62,000 nucleotides of DNA from Branchiostoma floridae (Eukaryota > Chordata > Leptocardii > Amphioxiformes > Branchiostomatidae), in the NCBI RefSeq assembly GCF_000003815.2, contig NC_049987.1, forward strand, positions 15,419,434 to 15,481,433. The letters run 5' to 3'. Below are positions 38,140 through 50,800 of this stretch, piece by piece. Below the pieces are notes generated by a model. That model did no database searches, was not told where the DNA came from, and saw only the letters and a program-made list of their open reading frames with translations. How positions within the stretch are numbered: position 1 is the stretch's first letter; every line of letters begins with the position of its first letter. The position numbers and the translations under genes are program-made.

Positions 38140-41100
38140 GTCGCACGTATGGACTAGTTCAGAGAGTTGGTAACGTGCAAAATTTTGATCTGAAGTCACG
38201 AAGGTAATCTTTGAAATTGTTATTTTACTATTTTTGCGATGTTTTGGTATCATATTGTTTATTTTTAGTACTCTATGCATTATTTTTCGTCGGGTGCATT
38301 TTATGTTTCCGACCCAACAACCAAGTTTGTACTGGGATGTGCCGCAAGATTGAAGATAACGTTTTGTTTTGTAATTTTTTGTTTCTTGAAGTGAACATGC
38401 TATTAAACTCTTGCCTTTGGGAAAAATGTGCTCTGTTATAATTGTCGGTTTGTTTGGTAATTTATTGAAGTTACACTTAGTGATATTTCACTCAAATGTT
38501 GAAGTTTTCTATTTAGAACACCGAGATTTATGAGTAACACGAATGATGTTGGTAGTTTGCTCCATGGCAGTTTTTGTGTTTCATTAAACATTCCTGAGCA
38601 AGTTTGCGTAGTAGCTCTAGGTGGGTGACTTTTTAGTGTCTTCCACTTACAGAATACTTCCCGTTGATGTACCAAAGAAAAACCTCCGTAAAGTTCGTAA
38701 GCGTTTCTTGCGTGTTAAAAGAAATTAAGCCTAACTTAGTTTTAAATGTTTCTCGTAATTTCACAGTTAGTCTTTCGTGACGTATTTAGCGGTCAGAAAT
38801 CCCGCAAATTTACGAGCTTTTATCTAGTGGCTAGACAACTATCTGTGTGGAGATGAGTTGTTTACAAAACGCAGTAGCCACGTGACCTGTTCCACATTAC
38901 AGAAAATTTAGGGGTGTTTGCAGCGTGTTGGTTCAGCTGCCGCAGAAAGATTAGTTTCTTTACACATTTGAGTACAGCAATCTTGTAAGACGGTAGATGG
39001 AGGCGTTTTACAGATTTCATGATGATTTCAATGTGCGAAGACCTAATATCTCTACAAGTAGGGGCCGCTGCCAGGAAACCTAGTTGTTCTTTTTCCAGCT
39101 GTTTTTTTTTTTTTTTTTTGCTTTTGATACTTGGAACTTGCTCGCTGGCCCAGCAATTGCTGCCGTCTGGCCTCGATTGCGCCCCAGTCTACTTCCGTAC
39201 GCTAATCGCCCGCCCTCCCTGTTTGCCTAGCCTCAGTTCCAGGACCGGTTTAAATTTATTTTTCCCCTACGGGCGACACTCATCATGAAACATGTATATA
39301 TAAACCCAGTACATAGACCAGTGATTAATTATGAACCTAAACGTCTCGAAGGGAAATTGTGCGTAGATTGTCTTGCATGGCGAACCAACAACGTTGTGGG
39401 AGGGGGGAAAGGTCCGTACTTTTGGGGGATCGTTAAGAAACTTCCGAAGCCAAAGTCGTTTGCTACATGGCGGCACACGCGGGGACAGAAGTTCGCATCA
39501 ATTTGTTTATGTAACGTCAACGTTGTGCATCTAAGTTCCCAATCTTATTGAGTCTATGTTTGTGCATTTTGAGATCGCAAACTGCTGGGGAAGAGAAGAC
39601 CACTAAATCGACGGCATAGAAGATACAGCTTTGACGAAAAGGCAGCGTAGATTTGAATACAAATTTTACGCAACTGAAGCAAGAGTATTAATTATCGTGT
39701 TCTGTTTTTAGTAAACTATAACGTTACTACTAAGTACAATAAGTATATCTTGTAAATCTCCGAGTTTCTCCAATTTCTAGTCGGTATTCTGACATGATGG
39801 TAGCGATGAATAAAGACCCCTCCTCCTCACAGTTTATTTATTTCCGCTACGCATGCCAGTTGTTACAGCATGCGCAAAGTACGAACGGGTCTTGAAGGTA
39901 AGAATCTTTTTAAAGATGCTCTTAAAATACATCTTATCCTTTAAGTTAAAAAATAAATTTCTAGATACAGGGTGTTAGTTTTAAATGATATGTCACTGTC
40001 GAATATTGTGCCAGTAAAGACAGCTATAAACCACACGTCTTGTCTTGTTTACCCCCAAATAACCACGCAAGGGGCAACGTAGAAAGTTTTACGGCTTTTG
40101 CAAGTTCTGCGCTGTTTCCAAGACATTCAGCTGTCTCCAATTCTTCAAGAACTTATTCAAAATATCACTCAAACCCAAGGTCTAAACCAAGTCATCGCCT
40201 GTCACACCATTATAGTGAATTTGTGTTACAATAGAGGGACGCTTGTGGCAGCCTTGAATCTATGCAAAACAGGGGTAACTCATATGTCCTTGGTTTGATA
40301 AATGGTGTCTTGATTCCAAGCCAAGATCGGAACAACAAAGAATTTCAGACTACATTTAAACCTACGATACATGAGATAAAAGGCGTATACTATACAGCTA
40401 CATCTGTTCTATTTGCGACCTGGGCTCTGTGGCTTCTTTAAGTTAGTAGATTTCGTAGCACACTATAGTATTATAGTATTCTTCAAGTCTCATTTGTCAC
40501 CTTTGTGACGCAGCTACCGAGAAATTATTTCCATGAGTACTAGTATAGAGAAAGAAATCCAGGTAAGTACCACCTGTTGTTATTTCATTTTCTGGCAGAG
40601 GCCATGATAAAAAGTCAAAATTGACTTTTAAATGGTATCCCCTGTCGTTTAGATTACCAGTCCCAACATAAAATATTCTATAAGCTTTTAGAAGAATTTT
40701 TACGACGCAGCGGAGTGACGTAACTATTTGAGCACAGTGGCGCTCTTTAGTGAGATATCCACTTGTAGGGAAAGAAATACATCTGTCCTAATAATTCTTT
40801 AACTAAAAATATTACCTTTTTTCTCAGTTGACCGCAGACTGATCGCATCCGCACAAGAGGTATGGGACGAGTCTTATCAGCCAAACTAACCGCCAACGTC
40901 ATATAACGTCCTTGGTAAGAGAGACACACCTATTGTATTAATAATTCAAACATTAATCTATGCGAAGGTCGACTGGTTACTTTCAGATGCAACAACTACA
41001 CAATGGGAAGCCGCGAGGCACTTTGTGTGTACCCAGGGAGCATACACAGGACTTTTGTGTCACGACGTTATGTTAATTGATGTTTTTCATTGGATAGATG

Positions 41101-41140
41101 AGGACCATGTGGTACCTGACTCAAGTTAGTGACTTATTTT
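38140..41140. other. Intergenic, no gene recognised
   Basis: AT-rich; T-run at 39101; only short frames. 41080-41150 resembles the tail of the SINE at 30430 (GTACAGACAGAAA preceded by ATGTGG.AC.TGACTCAAGT). Confidence 0.4.
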
Positions 41141-41394
41141 AACAGAGTATGTACAGACAGAAATTAAAGGTATTCTTTTACCCCCCCCCCCCTCCAAGTC
41201 AGGCACCCATCTTGACATCACACATCAGCAAGCCAAAGGGATATGCCAAACAGACTCGTGCCAGCCAGACCAGGGCCCGAGGAGACGGGGCCCGATCAGA
41301 GGGAGGCCAAGTGGATCGAGGCCGAGCAGAGGGAGTGGAGGGAGGCCGAACGGAGGAAGGTCCAGCCTCTTGTCCATCGCCCAGACAGATAGTG

Positions 41395-41580
41395 TCAGAA
41401 AGAGGGAACATGGCCCCTAATGTCAATAGTTGAAGCATGGACATACACACGACTGCTGTCGAGCTGTCTGGAAACACTTTAACAGACATACTTAATAAGA
41501 ATAGCAACAATGTAAGACATTTTGCCATAAATTGTGCTATTTAAAACTCATGTTGTCAGACCCGGAACTTGTAATCTGGA
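41395..41580 (+). repeat. Dispersed repeat, copy 1 of 2
   Basis: CAGAAAGAGGGAACATGG, then GTTGAAGCATGGACATACAC, GAGCTGTCTGGAAACACTTT and CATTTTGCC. The same order recurs at 44150-44330 in the same orientation. Confidence 0.7.
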
Positions 41581-42879
41581 ATGATAAGATCAGCTCTGGA
41601 TCAGCATAAAATAGGACTCACTCATCAAGGCCTATGTAGAGCGCCACTATCCGACGTAGCACAGAGAATCAGATGAGATCTGGAAATCTTGTAGAGACCA
41701 AATCAATTCGTGGGTTGGGTATCTGAAATCTAATGGTGTACTCGAGGAGACCGATATTTAGATAATTTAGCCGATTTGTACCTTGTTTATTAAATACTGT
41801 TATGCTGTATTCAAGCTACTTTTTTGATAATGTATTGATTAGTTTTTTTTTGTCCATGTATTGAGAACTTTGCAATTCATGCTGTATTCACTGCTGCTAT
41901 GCTAGGTTTGTTTTTAAGGTTGAAATTGAATGTAAATAAAAGTATATATCAACAACATTTCGCCCTGACGGACATGACAGACTTGTTTATGATCTCGGGT
42001 TTTCGATTACGCTTTTGGGTTTATTGGGATGTCTAATTACAAACTAGGCAAACCAGCACGACCCTTTCTACTATAGTCCTTAAACATTTTCAAGTCCACG
42101 CAAATCCTAACAAAAGAACAATGTCAATAGCTATCGCTTTTCCACGCGGAAACAGACGACAGCCCTTCAAAGCACGGTAGGGGCGTGTGTATGATGGACA
42201 AAAAACACGACACGAATGACTACAGGCCTCCCCATTATGATAACAGAAAACCACCAGCGCCGAACTGTACCTGTAGCTTTTCAAAACACTGCTACTTTGT
42301 CTTTTTGTAGCAACCGATGCTGAAACACCAGCAGAATATGACACTGAGGACCAGGCTGAGAGCCCTCTGGATTTTACAGACATGAAGTTGCTACTAACTT
42401 TTTTTTCTTAACAATCTTTAAATTATGTTCAATATTGACCTCTTGTTTTCGTACTAATGTCTGAAAGGAAGAATGCGGACAACAAGAAAGTGATGCGGCA
42501 TATCAAACAACTTCATCCAACAGCCCCCAACTTAAAACACATCACAACGGATTTCGGCCCTGTCCTACATGATTCCAGAGCTCATAAAAATTAATTGTGT
42601 GTTCCACTGGAACCAGGCTTTATGGAGAAGATTAGAGCAATGCAGACTACTAACAACATAAATGAAAAAAAAATCTGCATACAAATGTGTATATATATAA
42701 GATCCATCATGGTCCTGTCTTTCCTCTCTGCTAAGGAAATCCCTGACATCTTGAAGGCCCTGATGGGTCAATCGATCACCCCTATCATTACACAATTCTA
42801 AGCAATATATTAACAAATACACTTTCCAACGTTTTACTCTTATTAACGACATCATAGCGTTATTCAACATTACCAATTC

Positions 42880-43515
42880 CGGTGACGTCAGTAAAGAATT
42901 GAAAGATTGCATACGCCCCTGCCAGGGTACCGGAGCTCCTAGTCTTAGCTGTGTAAGTGAAGATTCTACTTTGGCAATGAGGAAAGCTCCAAGGATTGGT
43001 ACACCCGAGGATGACAAGGTAGCGCGATTACCATCTGAAACTGGAAGATATTTCCGAAAGGTGTTGTCTTTTATGAGACATTGTGTTTTCCTGTGAAAAG
43101 CCCACCCAATATATTCTAAGCGTATATGCGTATTTGGAGATATACGGAGAGAAAGTCAACTTTCAGTCTCATGTAGTCATATGAAACAACCTGCCCTCGA
43201 AATTCTCTCTCTACTGGAGCGAATCCACCGCGGCAACTGCGCAGGGTATGGCCCAGGAAGAGTTGGAAGTATTCGTAGACATCGACGCCAATGAGAAATG
43301 TACAGGTGACCCAACTGATGAGGAACTTTGCAAGAAGTTCTCAAAGCTAGAGATGCAACCGGCGCCCCTGATAAGACAAAGGGCGTAGAAGACTTGCTCC
43401 CTCCACCGACTCCAAGCAACGTATACGTACACGAAGCCTTGGATGTCCTTCGGCGATGGATGCAGTTCCATGAGTACACAGACTATGCCAAGTCAATTCA
43501 CATTCAAATATTCTG
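42880..43515 (+). pseudogene. Pogo/Tigger-type transposase C-terminal fragment
   Basis: In shifting frames: EELEVFVDIDANEKCTGDPT, DEELCKKFSKLE, then EDLLPPPTPSNVYVHEALDV, LRRWMQFHEYTDY. The acidic tail with 'vDvd....g.pTDEEI' and 'PPpPt..evhEALdvLRrwmqf.E' is the known C-terminal end of CENP-B/jerky-like DDE transposases. The catalytic part is not found beside it. Frameshifts show it is dead. Confidence 0.6.
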
Positions 43516-44149
43516 CTAAAAAGTGTTACATGGAATGATAGGATATTGATACCCACGCTAACGTCGCTATATTTTGTTTGTGAAAATTTCTCTGAAAACT
43601 TCCGTCGAAAATGTTGATGTAGTATGTCGATATCGTGATCTAAAAAGCCACGCATATTGAGAATAACTGTTGATTGTTGTGCTAGTTACGGTCATTTTCA
43701 TGTGCCATACCTAAATGTATGAAAACGAACACTGTTTTGTCCATAGCGACATTTGTCCAGGTCCATCCGACTGTTGTGTCCACTCCTTCAGGTTAAACCA
43801 CCCAGCTCAGCAGACTGACACCCAGGTCCATTACAATTTGTCCACTCTCCCTACTTTAATTTTCGACACTGACAATCTCCTGTATTCTGACTCTGAACTT
43901 CAGCCTTTTTAATGACAACTCTAATGAAGATGCAATTGATTCTTTTAACATGTCAACTCCCGCTGCCGACAATAATGCAATATATGGCACTAGCATAGCT
44001 GTCCCACTTGATTATCTGGCTCGCCAGACCTTTCAGCTGGTCCAGTACTTTGCACAAAAACTGGTGCAGCTGTGGACTGAAGTACTGGTTACTACGGGGC
44101 CAACCCAGCCTCCAGCCCACCTGCTAACCAATCCTCCAACACTTTCCCT

Positions 44150-44335
44150 CTTTCAAGTGGCAGAAAGAGGGAAATTGGGCCAAAGAGTGATTGGTTGAAG
44201 CCTGGAGAAACATTCGCCGAGCTGTCTGGAGACAACTTTTAAACATACTTATGAGCTAAGAAAAGTAACAACCCCAGCCATTTTGCCACAAAATGTGCCA
44301 AGCTCACGTTTTCTGGCCCAGAACTCGTAAGCCGC
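44150..44335 (+). repeat. Dispersed repeat, copy 2 of 2
   Basis: CAGAAAGAGGGAAATTGG, GGTTGAAGCCTGGAGAAACA, GAGCTGTCTGGAGACAACTT, CATTTTGCC and CCAGAACTCGTAA, parallel to 41395-41580. Confidence 0.7.
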
Positions 44336-44635
44336 AATGTTAGGGGGTTGGCTTTGTACATGCGCTTTTTTTTCTTATCCAAACTTGTCACTTCTGATAT
44401 ATTGTATTATTTGGTACTTGCTAGCTACTGTATTCAAGTTGATTTTTATATTTCTATATTCAACTAGTGTCATGCATCTGATTATTAGTGCGGTAAAATT
44501 TTGGCAGTTGCGCAAATTTGTTCTTTAATGTAAAAAATAGTTTAAAGAGGCATCTTATTTGTAGAGGACTTGCTTGATATCAGTGGAAAACCCATACCAT
44601 ACAATGTTTTAGTTACGAATTAAAAAAAAACCTTA

Positions 44636-45400
44636 AACTGTGCTCTGAATATTTATACAATGGGTTAGTTTCTACATTATGTACATGGTCTTCAAGTAAA
44701 ACCAAAAAGAATTTCAACCACCTGCAAGAGTGTAGACCGATTTTAAAGAATTATGATTGGCTGAGAGGGGCAAAAATCAACAGGAAAATTTATGATCATA
44801 TTATGGAAAAAGAAATCTTCAACATCACTCTTCCATGGAGACAAATATTCCAATTGGCACACAAAATTACAATCGATTCGCAAGTAGGATATTCCAATTT
44901 AAATTGTTTAATAATTTAAGTTCCTCGCTACAAACCAGATGTTGCACATTTGGAATATTAAATATAAGTCGAAATGCTCTTTCTGTGGCGAACTACTAAA
45001 CACTTATTTTGGAACTATCATATTGTAACATCTTTCTGGAAAAATGTTGAAAATTGGAGTAATACTGCAACAGGACATTATTTGAATATTGATAACCCAT
45101 TGAATGTAATACTGGGAGATTTAGAGAGTGAAAGTCCTATTACGTTAAAGTCTAATGTTGTTATATTTTAGGAAAAAATTCCATCTATAGTCCAGTGAGA
45201 TATCAATACCGTCTATCAATAAGTTTATTACCTTCCTTAAGTACTTTTACAGCATTGAAAAAGTATAGCCACTCGTAGAAACAAATTGTATGTACACAAC
45301 AAAAATGGGAACCTCTGTATTCTCTTAAAAATGCCACATGATTATTGCCAGCACAACTGTATTGTACATGTTTAACCTGTATTTATGTCTTTGTTTGGTA
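44636..45400 (+). pseudogene. L1-like LINE fragment (RT C-terminal part)
   Basis: Across frames: NRKIYDHIMEKEIFNITLPW, KYKSKCSFCGELL, then KHLFWNYHIVTSFWKNVENW. The 'C.fC.e..et..HLfw.C...k.FW..i..w' pattern is the Cys-His end of L1/Tx1-type reverse transcriptase proteins. Frameshifts and stops; no endonuclease visible. Confidence 0.7.
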
Positions 45401-45483
45401 TCTGAATATAAAAAAGAAATGAAAATACACACAAACACATACATACAGCTGCACTGTAAAAGTTTGACAGAAAGACGTCCCTA

Positions 45484-46435
45484 AAGATGCATCCAACCGA
45501 AAAACAGCCACCAGCTTTCTATGGCTTTCCAAACATCCATAAGAAGGATGACCCGCTACTCTCTATTGTGCATTGCCGTGACCTATGAACTGTCCAAAGT
45601 TCTCGCCAATATCCGTTAGTGGGCAAATCTGAACAACACATCAAGAACAGTGCAGACTTCGTAAACAAGATAAAGGACATCCGGGTTGAGAAGGACGAGA
45701 TAATCACCTCTTGCCACGTGTGCCCCCCTTCACCTCTATTCTATACCACCAAAGAGAGCAGCCGCCGTTGAGTTTCTCGGCTCTGACACTACCCTGGGAG
45801 AGAGAACCAGCTTATCCTCCGAACAAATCTGTGATCTCTTAGATGATGTTCTTCCAACATATCAACGACAACGACGTAGATGACAACATTATAAGTCCGT
45901 GCAAGAGATGAGCCAGAGCAACACACTGCCCTTCCTTAACTCTAACGTCGTTGTAGAGGAAGACGGACTTAGCAATGAGGATGTGTACCGGAAAACAACC
46001 CACCCTGATCAATACTTGGCGTTCGAATCCCACCATTCCTTTAGAACAGATACTGGGCATGATCAAAACCCTGTTTCACAGAGCGGGCACCATCATCACC
46101 TTAGAGGAAACCAAGTCCAACGAGGACCGACACCTTAAGGACGCCCTGAACAAGTGTGGCTACAGACAATGGTCTTTCACCAAATATTGAAACCAACTCA
46201 TGAGTCCAAGTAATCTCCAAATAGAAAGCCACAGGACAATACGAAAACAATAGATGCCACAATCCCTTCATCCAAGGAGAATCAGAAACTCTGGCGAATT
46301 CTACAAAATTCTGGCAGTGCTACTAACTTCAAACCCCAGTCCACCCTCCGACAGAAGTTGGTCCATCCGTACAGGTCCCTGTACACCAATGCACCAAATC
46401 TGACACAGTGCAACACCTACGTTGGAGAACAATGA
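45484..46435 (+). pseudogene. Penelope-like element relic, catalytic core deleted
   Basis: HPTEKQPPAFYGFPNIHKKD matches the PLE fingers motif (intact copy here: YPTTEVPPKFYGLPKVHKSG). Then ERTSLSSEQICDLLD and YRKTTHPDQYLAFESHHS with LFHRAGTIIT. The parts for motifs B and C (GspvSP, YVDD) are missing between them. Frameshifts and stops throughout. Confidence 0.8.
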
Positions 46436-46439
46436 TCTT

Positions 46440-46690
46440 TATTGCATATACATGCCCAACATGGGCTAAATGCATAGAAAAAAGTTACAGTCCATGCAAG
46501 ACTAAAGGGTCCCTCTTCATGAAACATGAGAAAACAAATTTACATACTTTGTCCATTACATGGTAGTCTTTAGATTACATAACCTATGTGAACATTTCTA
46601 GTTTTAGGGAATAATACAAGGCATGCGCGAATCTCTGTGGCAGGAACATTCTTAAACAAAATGTACTTCATTTTCTACATTATATATAAC
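46440..46690. other. Non-coding, nothing recognised
   Basis: AT-rich stretch between the PLE relic and the MITE. Confidence 0.4.
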
Positions 46691-46896
46691 ACTAGTTCAC
46701 CTTTATCCGTGAGGTGACCTTTATCCGTTGTCTATAGAAACAGCACATTTAGGAGTATTAAGGCTGCAAATTTTCAATGTTTTCTAAATGTTCCCATTTG
46801 AAACCACCGTCCGTCGACTTATATCCCTAAATAAGTTTAATGTACAAAGAACAAAATTTAATATAGGTTACCCTCGGATAAAGGTGAACCAGCGTT
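46691..46896. repeat. TTTATCCG-type MITE
   Basis: Ends ACTAGTTCACCTTTATCCG and CGGATAAAGGTGAACCAG are inverted; ATAAC/GTTAT flank them. A second inner CCTTTATCCG and the GGTTACCCTCGGATAAAGG word repeat the end motif. A (TA)n run follows at 46897. Confidence 0.82.
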
Positions 46897-46920
46897 ATAT
46901 ATATATATATATATATATAA
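46897..46920. repeat. (TA)n microsatellite
   Basis: About 11 TA units; a shorter run lies near 47485. Confidence 0.95.
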
Positions 46921-47672
46921 TGTTATTAGTAATAAGCTATTTTTTATATTTCTGTTACTAATCCTTAATGATATGAATACATTCTTCACTTTAGTACACT
47001 TCAATCCACCTAGGTATCTGCCTAGTCCTGCCCTTGCGGCAATACAATAAAGATATACTTTTACCACGGATGGATGTGCCGGTTTTGGCGGAAGTGGTGT
47101 GTGGTCAGACGCGTGCGTCCAAGCAAGAGAACAGTATACCTGCTAGACACAGGTGTGACACTAGTCCCCGGGGGTGCATCAACAATGATGGTTGATGGAC
47201 GTGCCCAAAAAATTCAAATCTACAGGACCTCCACATAAAACCAGGTGGCCGAAATAATCACCACGGCCTATGAGAGAGCCGGGATATATCTGAGGTGAAG
47301 TTCTAAGCTGTCAAAAATGGAAGTGTAAAAGTGTAAAAAACAGCTTTAGCCATTGTCTTAAACATTGCAATATATATGAACAGAGTTAGAAATGATATTA
47401 GCAATGTTAGCAGTGGTTTATGTTCATTATTGGTTTTGTTTTCAGTATATTATGTATTCTTCCTGCAGACTTGTCCATGAGCTATATATATATATATCAC
47501 ATATGCTTGCGGCACAGGTTTAATATAGTAAAGATGCATGAAAGCACAAAATGGAACACAGACCCAATATTTGAACATTGATAACATATTACAGGAATCA
47601 ACTATCTCCTTTCTCCTTCAAATGGAAATCATATTTCCAAGTCATCAGCTGTGTCTGTTCACAACTTTACAG

Positions 47673-47853
47673 GAATGTGCCATGGGAGTATATGACTGTG
47701 ATAAGGGGCAACAACCTGCGACCCTACACTGGCAGAGCAGAGGATGGGGACAGGTTGTTGAACCGAATGTACGCCAGAAGTAGCAAGATGGTGTACATCA
47801 GGAAGAGACACCAGGATGATGAGCCACCGGAGCCAGAGAACCCTCATGAGCAG
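47673..47853 (+). CDS. Candidate exon a
   Basis: After TTTACAG; open throughout; MTVIRGNNLRPYTGRAEDGD, LLNRMYARSSKMVYIRKRHQ, DDEPPEPENPHEQ; donor CAG|GTGATA, phase 0. A start at the ATG at 47692 is possible. Confidence 0.45.
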
Positions 47854-50800
47854 GTGATATCAAGTTATTTCAATTATGTTAATTCTATTATGATTGGATA
47901 CTCAAACTACCAGAAGGCTCCAAAACACTTAAAACACATTGGCTTCACACTAACTGCCAATACAAATGACCGTTTAGAGAGATATGCATTTTGAGTCATA
48001 TGCAGTTTTAATCTCTTACAATAGCTATAAAGGTTGGTCTGGGAATATTTTATCGCACATTTTTAGTTACAAGCTCCCCTTAACTGCTCTTGGCTTCCCA
48101 CAGACGTCATTGTGGTCAACTTGAAATCAACTCTTAGTCACACATTTAAGAATCTGAAATTAGAAAATGCAGACTCAAGAAGACATGTGTCTTTGCCAGT
48201 TTCCTGTAAGGGCAAACGACTTTAAAATCAAGAGATGATATGTGTATGCTACATTGACTAAATTGAAGCTTTTTCATGTGTTACAGGTGCAGGACATTGA
48301 GATTGTCATTAGTGAAGATGAAGAAGAGGTTCGAGAAATTCCAGATGAGGAAGGGGATGTGCCAGCTGGTGAGTGTTGATGTGCTCTGTTCCATTAGAAA
48401 CTCTAAACATTTGAACTAAAAAAACACAAGGAAAACATCATGAAAGGAAATATTTTAGTTTTAGAAATGTATTGTTATGTAAATTGAAAAAAAATAATTC
48501 AGCAAGTGATATCAGGATAGTTTAATATAAAGAGTTCAAATAAAAAAGGGCATAGTTTGAACAAGTATTCTGCCCATATTAGATCAGCATTCATCATTCG
48601 ATAAAACATTTATTAACAGAATATTGTTCTCATTGATTGTTCTATAGCACCAGAAGAGGGTAGTGTGTTTGAAGGTAAAGAAACAAATGGAATTTAGAGT
48701 TATGTGACAGATGGTAGAAGATGTTCATTTTCCGTATTTCAATTTAAGACACAATATTGATCAATACACAATGTACATATAGCAACATGATATTGATATT
48801 GTAAAATCTCATGCAGTAGATTTAAGGCACATAAATTTAGTTCAATGTATTTACAACATTGCCAATAATACTGCCAATAATCATAACTATAGAAAATGCT
48901 AGTCTTGTAATATATCATTCTTCACTGACAGTAACTTTTCTTGAAATTATTTTATTAATTGACACTTGCTAGTGAACTCATTCTGTGGAAACCAACACAC
49001 GGGTATGCACATGCTGGGCGACCTAGACTAACATATAGACCAGCTTGCTTGTGATGTGGGGTTGCGGACTTAGAGAACGCCATGGGGGACAGAGACTTTT
49101 GGAAAGAGAGAGTGGACCTGGTCCGGGCAAGCAGCCCGCGACGATGATGAATTGACACTTAAATACATTTTAATGATAACCCAACATGTTGTGAGCCCTA
49201 CCTAACATATTTGAATTTCCGTGAATGTCTCTTTATTATTAGATGCTGTGGACTTTGGATCAGTTGAGGCCACAAGCAGCCCCCTGGACATGCTCGAAGG
49301 CAAGTTTGTAACTCTGCCAGATTCACATTAAACCAGCATTCTAACGCTGACAATTAAGAAGTACCATGGTTTGAAACATCTATCCTATTGAAATGTCTTA
49401 TGTAATACACTCAGGTTTAACTGGTCCACATGTGGCAGCCCTGCAGGCAGCCGAAGGAGGGATTAGACGGACGTGGCCTGTCCCTCGTGGTGGTAAGACA
49501 TTTATCTGTTGTATTGTGAAATAAAGCCACATACAATTGATCAATACATGGCACAAGTGCTGACTGTATGGTAGAACAAGTTCTTTTCCAAGATGTCAAA
49601 ATTTTACATTCATTTCGTGTGTTCAGACAAAGGCTATCTGCAGGTAGCAGCAGAGGCCACTTGTGATTTTGATCGGGATGACAAGTGCTGCTACTGGATC
49701 AAGGTATTAGTTCAATTCATCGTTTTTTACCAACTTTCAGTACCCGCTGTAAGAGTTATGTGCATTTATACCGAGGAATCAAAGTCATCAAAGGCAGTGT
49801 GATTGCATTCAGTTTTGACAAAAGCTTAAATCCCTTGTGCTTTATGACTAATATACTTTGTATTATAATAATATCTAGAACAGAAATATTGTCACAATAG
49901 TGTTAAGGCTATAAATGTACATGTAGTTAGAAATTAAAATTGATGTACAGCACTCTTGACAGATCCACGTAGGTCTACTTATCATGATTTTATCACAGTC
50001 TTGACAGGTACACACAAGAAGAAAGGTTTCTGAACCTCTTCAGCGCAGCACCGGCAGGACAAGCAACTCCAGCACTGCTGGTACACCTGCTGCCAGAATC
50101 AGAAGAGGGTAGAGAGTGTGAGTATCAATGTGTTGCCACGAGCCAGAATATCATCTGTTTATCCCTGGTTAACATAAAATAAAAATTCTATGGAATGGAG
50201 GCATTGTTTTCGTTAAGCAGGTCTGACTGGATTGTGATAATATTTGGTAATTTGGGAAGGATTGAGACAGATGAAGACTGAGGGCATTTACTTCCCTGAG
50301 AGCTGGTCTGGTCTGTGTATCTTTAGTGCTTGACAAGGCACTGATCATGATTGCTTTAGATGTCAGAATTTACCAGAAAGAAACATGTAACTTTGTGCCA
50401 TAATAGCTGATGTGTCTTTGCTACATGAAACTTCAACTAGTATTTGTAGCTTTCTGTCAGGTCGAATATGAACATAAAACAAAACAAAAAGGGCTTAAAC
50501 TATTGAAAGAACATCATAAACTTTCATTGTCCTTCCTACATGTGCTTGTGGGAACCAAAATGTGTTTAAGCAAGCAGGTTATAATTATAATCTCCTTGGT
50601 TTAAGGGCTAGACAGTAGGGATATGTTCTGTACAATACAAGATCCCCTGTCTACTTTATGGTAACCCAGGATATACTTTTCATGTTATTTTCTCCAGTCA
50701 TGGGCAGATACGGGATAGCTAGAACAGACACACCAGCACAAGTTGCCGAATGGTGCTCAGATGGCTCCCCGGTCGTTATCAGAACCAGAGATGACGGTAG

